From NCBI GenBank assembly GCA_029986975.1, contig DALTWR010000001.1:1-17880 (forward strand): 17,880 nt of DNA, in the 5' to 3' direction. This DNA is from Methanocorpusculum sp. GTDB lineage: Archaea; Halobacteriota; Methanomicrobia; Methanomicrobiales; Methanocorpusculaceae. This document shows, one piece after another, positions 6,875 through 13,893 of the stretch. Numbering within the stretch: the stretch's first letter is position 1; each line of letters opens with the position of its first letter. A program made the position numbers and the translations under genes. Under the pieces are notes generated by a model. It searched no databases. It saw only the letters and a program-made list of their open reading frames with translations, and was not told where the DNA came from.

Positions 6875-8367
6875 AGCAGCCGATGCAGAAAAAAGAAAAG
6901 AAAGAGTATCACGGTTTTGCAGCCATCATCCGTGACCCGAGAGTGATTGTCACTCTGGTTCTTGTGGTCGCTGCGTTATGCGCGATATTTATTCCGTTCT
7001 CGGATAACTACAAGGGAACGAATCTCCAGTTCGGTCTTGACCTCGAAGGCGGTTCATGGATTCAGCTTGAGTTCCAGGCAGATGTTGTAACCATAGAAGA
7101 AACGCCTGACATCTATAAGATTGCAGAAAATCTTGGAACAGCACTTGACTGTACGGTAAATGTCGTTGACAGGAATAAACTCGAAGTCGATAAGAAATTC
7201 TCCGAAAGTGAACTAAGGTCAGCAGTTGATGCCGCCGGCGGAAAGTTTGTAAGTACTGAGGCTGGTGTCGGAAAAGATACAGCAGATACCATCAAGCGTA
7301 CGTTAGAGTCCAAAGTAAACAGTCTTGGTACCAATGATGTCAAGGTAAACATTTTAACCGGATTAAACGGCGTTGCCCAGTATGTCCGTGTTGAAATGGC
7401 AGGCGTTGACATGCAGGAGGCACAGGAGATTGTCGGAAAGCAGGGTCTTTTCGAGATTAGAATCCAGACAACCGGCGAGGAAACAGAACATGTCCTCTAT
7501 GGAGACGCAGTTATTTCTGTGCAGAATCCGTCCAAGACCACATCAGGTGTGTGGGGTGTAGGATTCTCTCTCAGCAATGAAGGAGCTGCTAAATTCCAGC
7601 AGGCATGTATTGAGACCGGTGCTACCAAAAATCCGAATGCACACAACATCAACATGTATCTGGATGGCGAAGAGGTTTACAGTGCACCGTTATCCTCCGA
7701 CCTTGCAGCATCCATAGCCAAGAGTCCGGTAAATACCCTTTCCGCATCAACCGGAATGGGTGATGAGGGTTATGAAAAGGCAAAAGAGCTTGAAGTTCAC
7801 CTTCGCGCCGGAGCACTCCCCGTAGAAGTCCAGATTGCAGGCTCCGGTTCAACGTCTGCAGTCTTAGGTGACTACTTCAAGATTATCTGCGTCATCGCTG
7901 CTATCGCAGCTCTTGTGGCAGTCGGTGTTCTTGTCTATCTCCGCTACAGAGAGCCTCTGCTTGTTGTCCCGATGCTTCTTACAAACATCTCTGAAATTGT
8001 CATCCTGTTAGGTATTGCGGTCTTTATCCAGCAGCTTGATTTGGCAGCCATCGCAGCATTAATCGCTGTTCTGGGTACGGGTATTGACCAGCTGGTAATT
8101 ATTACTGATGAGGTTATTCATGAGGGTATAGTTCCGGCAAAGGCTCTTTATCTGAAGAGACTGAAGCGGGCTTTGGTTATTATCATTACCTCTGCAGCAA
8201 CGGTTATCATCGCTATGTTCCCGCTTATCATCATGGATTTATCCACGCTGAAAGGATTTGCGATTATCAACATCTTAGGTATCTTAATCGGTGTCATCAT
8301 CACAAGACCTGCTTACGGCAGAATTGTGATGGAGATTATGGCGAATAAGAAAGCTAAGAATCAGTAA
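6871..8367 (+). CDS. secD: Protein-export membrane protein SecD
   Basis: SecD is the partner of SecF in the export-assisting membrane complex. The 498-residue protein has a basic N-terminus (KKEKKEYHG), a first membrane helix at about 25-43, and FGLDLEGGSWIQLE (54-67), the SecD counterpart of the SecF FAGGT motif. A large extracytoplasmic domain runs to about 330. The five remaining helices lie between about 335 and 490, with GTGIDQLVIITDE beginning at residue 402 in the conserved loop typical of archaeal SecD. It starts inside the last codons of secF (ATGA overlap) with a purine-rich GAGGCGG upstream. The operon order is secF then secD, the reverse of the usual bacterial order. An oligo-T region follows the stop. 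Confidence 0.95.
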   Translation: MKQPMQKKEKKEYHGFAAIIRDPRVIVTLVLVVAALCAIFIPFSDNYKGTNLQFGLDLEGGSWIQLEFQADVVTIEETPDIYKIAENLGTALDCTVNVVDRNKLEVDKKFSESELRSAVDAAGGKFVSTEAGVGKDTADTIKRTLESKVNSLGTNDVKVNILTGLNGVAQYVRVEMAGVDMQEAQEIVGKQGLFEIRIQTTGEETEHVLYGDAVISVQNPSKTTSGVWGVGFSLSNEGAAKFQQACIETGATKNPNAHNINMYLDGEEVYSAPLSSDLAASIAKSPVNTLSASTGMGDEGYEKAKELEVHLRAGALPVEVQIAGSGSTSAVLGDYFKIICVIAAIAALVAVGVLVYLRYREPLLVVPMLLTNISEIVILLGIAVFIQQLDLAAIAALIAVLGTGIDQLVIITDEVIHEGIVPAKALYLKRLKRALVIIITSAATVIIAMFPLIIMDLSTLKGFAIINILGILIGVIITRPAYGRIVMEIMANKKAKNQ

Positions 8368-8372
8368 ACTCC

Positions 8373-8384
8373 TTTTTTCTTTTT
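8373..8384 (+). terminator. Double T-run terminator of secFD
   Basis: T6-C-T5 begins 5 bp after the secD TAA stop. This is the strongest oligo-T terminator candidate in the window and separates secFD from the MNT gene. Confidence 0.55.
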
Positions 8385-8409
8385 ATCTTCTGCAAAAGGA
8401 ATATCTTCT

Positions 8410-8425
8410 GTTAAACTAAATTAAC
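8410..8425. repeat. Inverted repeat abutting the MNT gene start
   Basis: GTTAA (8410-8414) and TTAAC (8421-8425) form an inverted repeat that ends at the base before the ATG at 8426. A TATA-like GGAATATCTTC lies just upstream at about 8399-8409. The position would suit an operator that lets a product block its own promoter, but the arms are short and AT-rich. Confidence 0.3.
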
Positions 8426-8767
8426 ATGTATATTATGTCGGCTGAGTATGTCAGTATCAGAGAATCCGTGTTAGGTAAACTGGAGAGAAATCTGCCGGAA
8501 ATACAGCGTCGTTTTGGCGTTGACACGCTTGGTATTTTTGGTTCGGTCTCCCGCGGTGAAGATACGGCTGAGTCTGATGTTGATGTACTGTACCGGTTTG
8601 ATGAGGAACATGGCAGACTTTCTGACATTGTTGGTCTTCATGATTATCTTGTGCAGCTTTTTGGGCGTGAGGTTGATTTAGTTTCTGTCGAATTTGTCTC
8701 TCCCCTGATTAGAGAAGCAGTTTCTGCTGATGCAATGCTTTATGGGGCGGTAAGGAGTCTGGCATGA
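8426..8767 (+). CDS. MNT-domain nucleotidyltransferase (MntA-like)
   Basis: A 113-residue minimal nucleotidyltransferase of the DNA polymerase beta fold. The active-site pattern GSx10DxD is exact: GS at 39-40, then D51 and D53 in SDVDVL, with a probable third carboxylate at D84 (REVDLVS). In characterised HEPN/MNT pairs such proteins are antitoxins that AMPylate or bind a HEPN-domain RNase toxin, usually encoded by an overlapping downstream gene. Here the downstream frame starts in the usual ATGA overlap but stops after 14 codons, so no HEPN protein is present. It may be an orphan, a remnant of a toxin-antitoxin pair, or an independent nucleotidyltransferase. A second in-frame ATG at 8435 is an alternative start. 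The fold is sure; the role is inferred. Confidence 0.85.
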   Translation: MYIMSAEYVSIRESVLGKLERNLPEIQRRFGVDTLGIFGSVSRGEDTAESDVDVLYRFDEEHGRLSDIVGLHDYLVQLFGREVDLVSVEFVSPLIREAVSADAMLYGAVRSLA

Positions 8768-8808
8768 GTCTTTCTGATGCGGTCTCTTTCCGGCTTAGTC
8801 AAATGTGA
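8764..8808 (+). pseudogene. 14-codon stub where a HEPN partner would be expected
   Basis: An ATG at 8764 overlaps the TGA stop of the MNT gene by 4 bp (ATGA), the arrangement common in MNT-HEPN operons. The frame encodes only MSLSDAVSFRLSQM before TGA at 8806-8808, and the hypE stop comes 40 bp later on the other strand. It could be the remnant of a deleted HEPN (DUF86-like) gene, or the overlap may be coincidental. There is too little sequence to test homology here. Confidence 0.3.
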
Positions 8809-8816
8809 AAATCAGT

Positions 8817-8824
8817 AAAAAAAA
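8817..8824 (-). terminator. T8 run after hypE
   Basis: A8 on the plus strand is T8 on the minus strand, 23 bp past the hypE stop codon. It is a plausible oligo-T terminator for the hypCAE operon, placed in the convergent spacer with the MNT gene. Confidence 0.5.
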
Positions 8825-8847
8825 GTATTGATTGATTAATTCCCTTT

Positions 8848-9867
8848 TCAGCAGACACGCGGTACAGGGTCGCCCATTGGCGGTTCAATGAAACGCTCGC
8901 TTCCGATTCTTGTAAGCATAACAACACCGGACCCCTCAACGACTTCTCCTACAATCTTTGCGTTCTTTCCGTAGGGGTGGGATTTCAGCGCAGCAAGGAC
9001 TGCATCTGCTGCTTCAGGGGCAACACCCATGACACATTTTCCTTCGTTTGCGACCTGCAGCGGATCAATTCCAAGCAGTGCTCCTGCGGATGCAACGCTT
9101 TCTCTAATCGGCATATCCTCTTCGTGAATGATGACTTTCACACCGGCCTTTCTTGCCATCTCATTGATGCATGCAGCAAATCCTCCGCGTGTCGGATCTT
9201 TCATGGCATGGATTGCATTATCTCCGCCTGCAATTATGGCGCCTTCAATCATCTTCCAGAGAGGAGAAACATCTGACTTTAACTGTTCACCTAAGTCGAA
9301 CTTTTCACGGTAGGTGATAATTGCCATGCCGTGGTCTCCGATAGTTCCTGAGACAATGATTTTGTCGCCTGCTTTGAGGTTTTTGTCGCGGATAAGATAA
9401 TGCTCAACAACACCCACACCTGCAGTATTGATGGCGATGCCGTCAAGGCTTCCTTTCTCGACAACCTTAGTGTCGCCGGTGATAACAGATGCGCCGACCT
9501 CGCCCAATGCTTCATCCATGGATGCAACAATTTTTCTCAGGTTTTCAATCGGGAATCCCTCTTCAATGACCATGCCGCAGGTCAAGGCTATGGGGCGTGC
9601 GCCCATCACGGATAAATCATTGATAGTTCCTGAAACTGCGATGCGTCCGATATCCCCTCCCGGGAAGAAGAGCGGCTTTACAACATGTCCATCAGTTGTT
9701 AAGACAACCGTTTTTCCGCCGATTTCAAACGTTGAACCGTCATCAAGGGATTCAAGACCGATTCCGCCTGCGTTGTTGTTCCTGAAGGCAGTAAGTGTCT
9801 GGAGAAGTTCTCCCATCACTTCACCGCCTGCACCGTGCATCATATTTACTTCAGTATCTTTTACCAT
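8848..9867 (-). CDS. hypE: Hydrogenase maturation protein HypE
   Basis: HypE takes a carbamoyl group from HypF onto its C-terminal cysteine and dehydrates it with ATP to a thiocyanate, which becomes the cyanide ligand of the iron in [NiFe]-hydrogenases. The 339-residue protein shows the PurM/AIR-synthase fold: HGAGG (11-15), TDGHVVKPLFFPGGDIG (58-74), VSGTINDLSVMGARP (78-92), VITGDTKVVEKG (128-139) and MKDPTRGGFA (222-231). It ends in the diagnostic PRVC with C339 as last residue. Length is normal. It is the third gene of the hypCAE operon, 14 bp after hypA. The hydrogenase genes and hypB, hypD and hypF are not in this window. ThiL at 16153 belongs to the same superfamily but lacks the cysteine tail. 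Confidence 0.96.
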   Translation of the reverse strand: MVKDTEVNMMHGAGGEVMGELLQTLTAFRNNNAGGIGLESLDDGSTFEIGGKTVVLTTDGHVVKPLFFPGGDIGRIAVSGTINDLSVMGARPIALTCGMVIEEGFPIENLRKIVASMDEALGEVGASVITGDTKVVEKGSLDGIAINTAGVGVVEHYLIRDKNLKAGDKIIVSGTIGDHGMAIITYREKFDLGEQLKSDVSPLWKMIEGAIIAGGDNAIHAMKDPTRGGFAACINEMARKAGVKVIIHEEDMPIRESVASAGALLGIDPLQVANEGKCVMGVAPEAADAVLAALKSHPYGKNAKIVGEVVEGSGVVMLTRIGSERFIEPPMGDPVPRVC

Positions 9868-9881
9868 TGTGTTTACCTGTT

Positions 9882-10232
9882 TTATTCTGCTGTATCTTCG
9901 TCTGTTTCAATCTCGATATTGGTAACTCTGATTTCTTTGCCCTGCACCATGTGCGGAAGCTTTCCGCAGTTCGGGCAGACAAAAATTTCAGGACCTTTGT
10001 ATCCGCATGCACATTCTGCGAGCGGGAGTACTGTGTTAAACATCAGTTTTGTTCCCTTGAAGATTGGATCTTCTGCGATGAATGTGCCGAACATGAACTC
10101 AACCTGCTCCGGATTTACCATTGCCATCGAGCCGACATCGACATGGATGACTTTTACCAGAACCGCACCGTTGTCTTCTGCGGCGCGTTTTGCGGTTGCA
10201 TAAATGTCGTAGGCAATGCCTGATTCATGCAT
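9882..10232 (-). CDS. hypA: Hydrogenase nickel-insertion protein HypA
   Basis: HypA works with the GTPase HypB to deliver nickel to the hydrogenase large subunit. The 116-residue protein begins MHE, with H2 as the key nickel ligand. The zinc domain has C74 and C76 (ECACG) and C86 and C89 (CPNCG). Usual HypA has CxxC in both positions, so the first pair here is a CxC variant. The acidic C-terminus (IEIETDEDTAE) is slightly extended. The start lies 5 bp after the hypC stop, and the stop lies 14 bp before hypE, so the three genes are almost certainly one transcript. No strong ribosome-binding site is visible, which suggests translational coupling to hypC. Confidence 0.93.
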   Translation of the reverse strand: MHESGIAYDIYATAKRAAEDNGAVLVKVIHVDVGSMAMVNPEQVEFMFGTFIAEDPIFKGTKLMFNTVLPLAECACGYKGPEIFVCPNCGKLPHMVQGKEIRVTNIEIETDEDTAE

Positions 10233-10237
10233 GGTTT

Positions 10238-10492
10238 CTACATTCCGCCGGTTTTAATTGCATCTTCCGACATTCCCATAGCTCCATACACCTCTTTAAA
10301 GAGGGAACGGGTTTCAAGACCTTCGTCGCGGGAAAGTCTCTGGATGGCAAATCCGGTGTGAACAAGTACAAATTCTCCGACCTTTACATCAACAAGGTCG
10401 ATTCTGACTTCCTGCTGCAGTTCGCCGTAATCAACGAGTGCTACATTATCGTCATGGATTTCAATGACCTCTGCAGGTACAGCTATACACAT
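10238..10492 (-). CDS. hypC: Hydrogenase maturation chaperone HypC
   Basis: HypC is a small chaperone that, with HypD, carries the Fe(CN)2CO centre and binds the hydrogenase large subunit precursor. The 84-residue protein starts MCIAVPAEV with the essential C2. The beta-barrel core carries DYGELQQEVRIDLV (21-34), VGEFVLVHTGFAIQRL (38-53) and the conserved H45. The functional requirement for C2 fixes the start at 10492. It is the first gene of the operon and is followed after 5 bp by hypA. The C-terminal helix is slightly longer than in the shortest family members. Confidence 0.95.
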   Translation of the reverse strand: MCIAVPAEVIEIHDDNVALVDYGELQQEVRIDLVDVKVGEFVLVHTGFAIQRLSRDEGLETRSLFKEVYGAMGMSEDAIKTGGM

Positions 10493-10526
10493 AATGTATA
10501 ATATATGTCCGGAGAAGAGATAAAGA
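10493..10526 (-). promoter_or_regulatory. Promoter region of hypCAE
   Basis: On the minus strand a CTTTATCTC element (10517-10526) centres about 29 bp before the hypC ATG and would give a leaderless mRNA. A stronger TATA-like ATATATTATACATT (about 10493-10506) lies too close to the ATG to drive full-length hypC, so it may instead be regulatory or simply AT-rich. The two are listed together because the sequence does not settle which is used. Confidence 0.35.
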
Positions 10527-10577
10527 GATTGTATGATGCTTTCAAAACCGGATAGCTGTGTTTAAAAGTACGTGTTT

Positions 10578-10590
10578 AAAAAATAGAAAA
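10578..10590 (-). terminator. T-rich terminator after ppsA
   Basis: The minus strand has T4, then CTA, then T6 directly after the ppsA stop. This is a plausible oligo-T terminator in the 98-bp gap before the co-oriented hypC gene, so ppsA and hypCAE are probably separate transcripts. Confidence 0.45.
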
Positions 10591-12867
10591 TTATTTGAGA
10601 GCCAGTGAAAGAAGCATCTGCCTCTCAGTCTTTGCAACGGTCTCTCTAATCTTCGGGATTGCATCTATGTTGGACGAAACACTATAGATTCCCTGCTGGA
10701 CTAACCACTTGACAAACTTCGGGTCTGAACCTGCCTGACCGCAGATAGAACACTCGACACCTGCTTCTCTGCACTGCTTGATACAGTTGGCAATTAAGCG
10801 CTTTACTGCCGGGTGTTCAGGGTCATACATATCTCCAATCATGCCGTTGTTTCTGTCGATGGCTAATGTGTACTGGATTAAGTCGTTTGTTCCGAAGGAA
10901 CAGAACTTGATGCCTGCTTTGATGAACTCATCGATGATAACAGCAGATGCCGGAATCTCGACCATGATACCAAGTGCCATTTCATCAACCGGAAGTCCCC
11001 ATGCTCTGAACTGCTCTTTTGCCTCGATGAACTCACGCGGGTGCTGGACTAACGGGAACATGACACCTAAGTTGTCATATCCTGCTTCCCAGAGGCGCTT
11101 GAATGCTTCTGCCTGCATGCGGAACTGTTCTTTCTGGCGAAGGTCGCGGCGCAGACCTCTGAATCCAAGCATCGGGTTGTGTTCGTGCGGCTCGTCTTCT
11201 CCGCCTGCCATGTTGAGGAACTCATCAGTCGGAGAGTCGATTGTTCTGACCCAGACCGGCTTTCCGCGGAACTCATCGAGTACAGTGCGGATTCCTTTTT
11301 CAAGTTCGCCGATGAACTCTTCCTGTTTGTTGTTCTTGATGTACCAGGAAGGTGTCTTGTTTAATCCGATGATTAAGTGTTCGATTCTTAAAAGACCGAC
11401 ACCGTCTGCTCCGGTTGCTGCTGCGCGCTTTGCTGCCTCCGGCATAGAGACATTGACCTTGACATACGTGGCAGTAATAACCGGTGCTGCCTGGAAGGCA
11501 ACAGTCTGAACTGTTGCTGCCTGTGTTTCTGCAGGTTTGGCTGCTGCGACGTTTCCTTCGTAGATGAGACCTTTCTCACCGTCTATGGTTACAATCTGTC
11601 CGTCCTTTAAGATTTTGGTTGCCTGTTTTGTTCCGACAACAGCCGGAGTTCCCAGTTCGCGGGAGACAATTGCAGCGTGGCAGGTCATTCCTCCTTCGTC
11701 GGTGATGATGCCTGCAACTTTCTTCATGGCAGGGACCATGTCCGGGTTAGTCATGGTAGCAACCATGATGTCGCCTTCCTGTACTTTGGAGGTTTCGCGG
11801 ACATCCATTACGATACAGACTTTTCCGGAGACAAGTCCCGGAGATGCGCCGTATCCCTGAAGAATCTGTTTGCCGCCGTCTGCTTTTTCTGCGCTGCCTG
11901 ATTCTTTTGCTTTCTTAATTGTGGTAATCGGTCTGGACTGTAAGATGTAAATCTTTCCGTCAACCATTCCCCACTCCATATCCTGCGGGTTCTTGTAGTG
12001 CTCTTCGGATTTGACTGCAAACTCTGCAAGGTTTCTGATGTCTTCTTCGGATAAGACCTGTGCGTTTTTGCGGTCGTCCGGAACTTCAGAGACTTTAGTG
12101 CCTTTCATGCCGTCCGGGATGATCTCGACAGACTTTTCTGCGATGGTCTTGTTGATGACTTTCTTGGTCTGACGGTCGAAGACATAGTTGTCCGGGGATA
12201 CTGTTCCGGAAACAATTGCTTCTCCAAGTCCCCATGAACCTTCGATGATGACAGTCTTTGCACCGGAGATCGGGTGTGATGAAAACATTACGCCGGCTTT
12301 TTGTGAGAATACCAGCTGCTGAACAACTACAGCGATGTTGACTGTGCGGTCATCGAATCCGTTCTTTGAACGGTAATAGATGGCGCGTGCGGTGTATAAT
12401 GATGCCCAGCAGCGCTGTACCGCATCAATTACATCATCGTCGCCTTTGATGTTTAAGTAGGTGTCCTGCTGCCCTGCAAAGGATGCGCCGGGTAAGTCTT
12501 CTGCGGTTGCGGATGAGCGGACTGCAACGACGATGTCTTTTCCCATCTTTTTATAGGATGCGAGGATGTCGTTTCTGATGACTTCCGGCATGACAGCGGT
12601 CTCGACCATCGCTTTTGCTTTGTCGGATGCTGCATTTAATGCATCATTGTCATCGACATCGAGTGATTCAAGCATGGGGAAGAGAGTGTCTTCGAGTTTG
12701 GTCATCTGCAGGAAACGGCGGAATGCCTGTGCAGTGACGACAAATGCCGGCGGGACCGGCAGCCCCACGTTAGTCATTTCTCCGAGGGAGGCTCCTTTTC
12801 CACCTACTGACGGAATGTCAGTGTTGTGAATCTGAGCAAGCCATAAGATGTTTGGTGATTCGTCCAT
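10591..12867 (-). CDS. ppsA: Phosphoenolpyruvate synthase
   Basis: PpsA converts pyruvate, ATP and water to phosphoenolpyruvate, AMP and phosphate, the entry step of gluconeogenesis in autotrophic methanogens. In the 758-residue protein the N-terminal ATP-grasp/PPDK domain (about 15-330) includes GGKGASLGEMTNVGLPVPPAF and VAVRSSATAEDLPGASFAGQQ. The swivelling phosphohistidine domain has GGMTCHAAIVSRELGTPA with H397. The C-terminal TIM barrel has FGTNDLIQYTL and CSICGQAGSDP with the catalytic C709. The open frame extends upstream to 12999, but those extra 44 residues resemble no PpsA N-terminus. The ATG at 12867 gives MDESPNILWL, and a TATA-like element lies 34 bp upstream. The gene is divergent from rio2. 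Confidence 0.95.
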   Translation of the reverse strand: MDESPNILWLAQIHNTDIPSVGGKGASLGEMTNVGLPVPPAFVVTAQAFRRFLQMTKLEDTLFPMLESLDVDDNDALNAASDKAKAMVETAVMPEVIRNDILASYKKMGKDIVVAVRSSATAEDLPGASFAGQQDTYLNIKGDDDVIDAVQRCWASLYTARAIYYRSKNGFDDRTVNIAVVVQQLVFSQKAGVMFSSHPISGAKTVIIEGSWGLGEAIVSGTVSPDNYVFDRQTKKVINKTIAEKSVEIIPDGMKGTKVSEVPDDRKNAQVLSEEDIRNLAEFAVKSEEHYKNPQDMEWGMVDGKIYILQSRPITTIKKAKESGSAEKADGGKQILQGYGASPGLVSGKVCIVMDVRETSKVQEGDIMVATMTNPDMVPAMKKVAGIITDEGGMTCHAAIVSRELGTPAVVGTKQATKILKDGQIVTIDGEKGLIYEGNVAAAKPAETQAATVQTVAFQAAPVITATYVKVNVSMPEAAKRAAATGADGVGLLRIEHLIIGLNKTPSWYIKNNKQEEFIGELEKGIRTVLDEFRGKPVWVRTIDSPTDEFLNMAGGEDEPHEHNPMLGFRGLRRDLRQKEQFRMQAEAFKRLWEAGYDNLGVMFPLVQHPREFIEAKEQFRAWGLPVDEMALGIMVEIPASAVIIDEFIKAGIKFCSFGTNDLIQYTLAIDRNNGMIGDMYDPEHPAVKRLIANCIKQCREAGVECSICGQAGSDPKFVKWLVQQGIYSVSSNIDAIPKIRETVAKTERQMLLSLALK

Positions 12868-12896
12868 TGTTCTCAGTATTATATTGGTCTTTGTTT

Positions 12897-12906
12897 GGAT
12901 ATATTC
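12897..12906 (-). promoter_or_regulatory. TATA-like element for ppsA
   Basis: On the minus strand GAATATATCC lies about 34 bp before the chosen ppsA ATG at 12867, predicting a leader of about 8 nt. A second AT-rich stretch at about 12876-12887 is too close to the ATG. This supports 12867 over the longer upstream start, because the element lies inside the longer reading frame. Confidence 0.4.
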
Positions 12907-12928
12907 ATTCTGTCTGAGGATACTTTGT

Positions 12929-12950
12929 GCCGTGCTGTCCGGCGCCGTGC
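12929..12950. repeat. GC-rich direct repeat between ppsA and rio2
   Basis: GCCGTGC occurs at 12929-12935 and again at 12944-12950, and the palindrome CGGCGCCG overlaps the second copy. The pair stands out as a GC-rich island in an AT-rich 165-bp divergent promoter region, about 25-50 bp upstream of the ppsA TATA candidate. It could be a regulator site, but there are only two copies. Confidence 0.3.
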
Positions 12951-13000
12951 GGATTTGTTTGTAAACTTGTATGTGGTTTATTTTCAGTGCAAACCCCAAT

Positions 13001-13011
13001 GTATTTTATCT
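13001..13011 (+). promoter_or_regulatory. TATA-like element for the rio2 operon
   Basis: GTATTTTATCT centres about 27 bp before the rio2 ATG at 13033, placing the predicted transcription start at or next to the start codon. No ribosome-binding site is seen. This fits a leaderless mRNA for the rio2-DUF460-thiL operon. Confidence 0.45.
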
Positions 13012-13032
13012 CTGCGCCTCAATGTATAATCA

Positions 13033-13893
13033 ATGAGTATATCTGCAGAGGATATAAAAAATCTTCATCCATACGAAATCCGTATTCTAAAAGCCATAGA
13101 ACGTCTGATGCGGCATTCGCGCTGGGTTGCAGAAGATGAACTTCGCGCCGCGGTTCATATTTCTGCGTCCGAGCTGAAATACCGTCTCGGTGAACTGATA
13201 GAAAAAGACATGGTGCGTTCTGATTCTGTTCCGTACAAAGGGTATGCCCTGATATTCGGAGGATATGACACGCTTGCTCTTCTTGCTTTGTCTGTAAAAA
13301 AGACCGTTTCTGCGCTTGGCTCTCATATCGCTGTCGGAAAAGAGTCAGAAATCTATGAGGCATTAGGATTCGGTGTTGTTATTCTGAAGTTCCATAAGGT
13401 TGGTCAGCGGTCGTTTAATACGCTGAAAACAAACCGTGAGTATATGCCGGGTGCAGGTCACTGTCCCTGGATTTTTGCTTCTGCAAAATCTGCTGAGCGC
13501 GAATATGAGGCGCTTTGTGCCTTAAACGGCAAGGTTTCTGTTCCCGTTCCGATTGATTTAAACCGCCATACCATTGTCATGTCGCATATTCCGGGCGTAA
13601 ATCTGAACCGTTCACTCCTTGAACATCCGGAAGAGGTCTGGCAGTCGATTCTTTTAGAAGTAAAGAAGGCATATGCTCTCGGCTACATTCACGGAGATCT
13701 TTCCGAGTACAACATCATGGAAGATGACGGCAGAATCTGGATTATTGACTGGCCGCAGTGGATTTCTCCCAATCATGTCAATGCTGAGACGACTTTGTTC
13801 CATGATGTAGATACGGTTGCAGAGTTTTTCAGGAAAAAATATCAGCTCAAAATTGATACAGACGAGGCTGTATCTTTCGTAAAAAGTCCATGA
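13033..13893 (+). CDS. rio2: RIO2-type atypical serine kinase
   Basis: RIO2 is an ATPase/kinase that acts in final maturation of the small ribosomal subunit. The 286-residue protein has the RIO2-specific N-terminal winged helix (about 1-85), opening with LHPYEIRILKAIERLMRHSRWV. The kinase domain carries GKESEIY (102-108) as nucleotide loop, K119 in VILKFHK, the catalytic loop HGDLSEYNI (220-228) with D222 and N227, and IIDWPQ (237-242) with the metal ligand D239. The winged helix separates it from RIO1. The stop overlaps the start of the DUF460 gene by 4 bp (ATGA), so the two are translationally coupled. It heads a three-gene operon divergent from ppsA. Confidence 0.95.
   Translation: MSISAEDIKNLHPYEIRILKAIERLMRHSRWVAEDELRAAVHISASELKYRLGELIEKDMVRSDSVPYKGYALIFGGYDTLALLALSVKKTVSALGSHIAVGKESEIYEALGFGVVILKFHKVGQRSFNTLKTNREYMPGAGHCPWIFASAKSAEREYEALCALNGKVSVPVPIDLNRHTIVMSHIPGVNLNRSLLEHPEEVWQSILLEVKKAYALGYIHGDLSEYNIMEDDGRIWIIDWPQWISPNHVNAETTLFHDVDTVAEFFRKKYQLKIDTDEAVSFVKSP

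Noticed and set aside
9428..10223. Several plus-strand frames of 122-165 codons
   Set aside because: They lie opposite hypE and hypA, whose catalytic residues are complete; they are codon-bias shadows.
10778..11509. 243-codon open frame on the plus strand
   Set aside because: It is antisense to ppsA, whose protein motifs are intact throughout; the translation has serine/proline-rich shadow composition and no recognisable domain.
10591..12867. Pyruvate phosphate dikinase instead of PEP synthase
   Set aside because: The length of about 758 residues, the CSICGQAGSDP active-site segment and the N-terminal pattern fit PEP synthase better than the longer PPDK.
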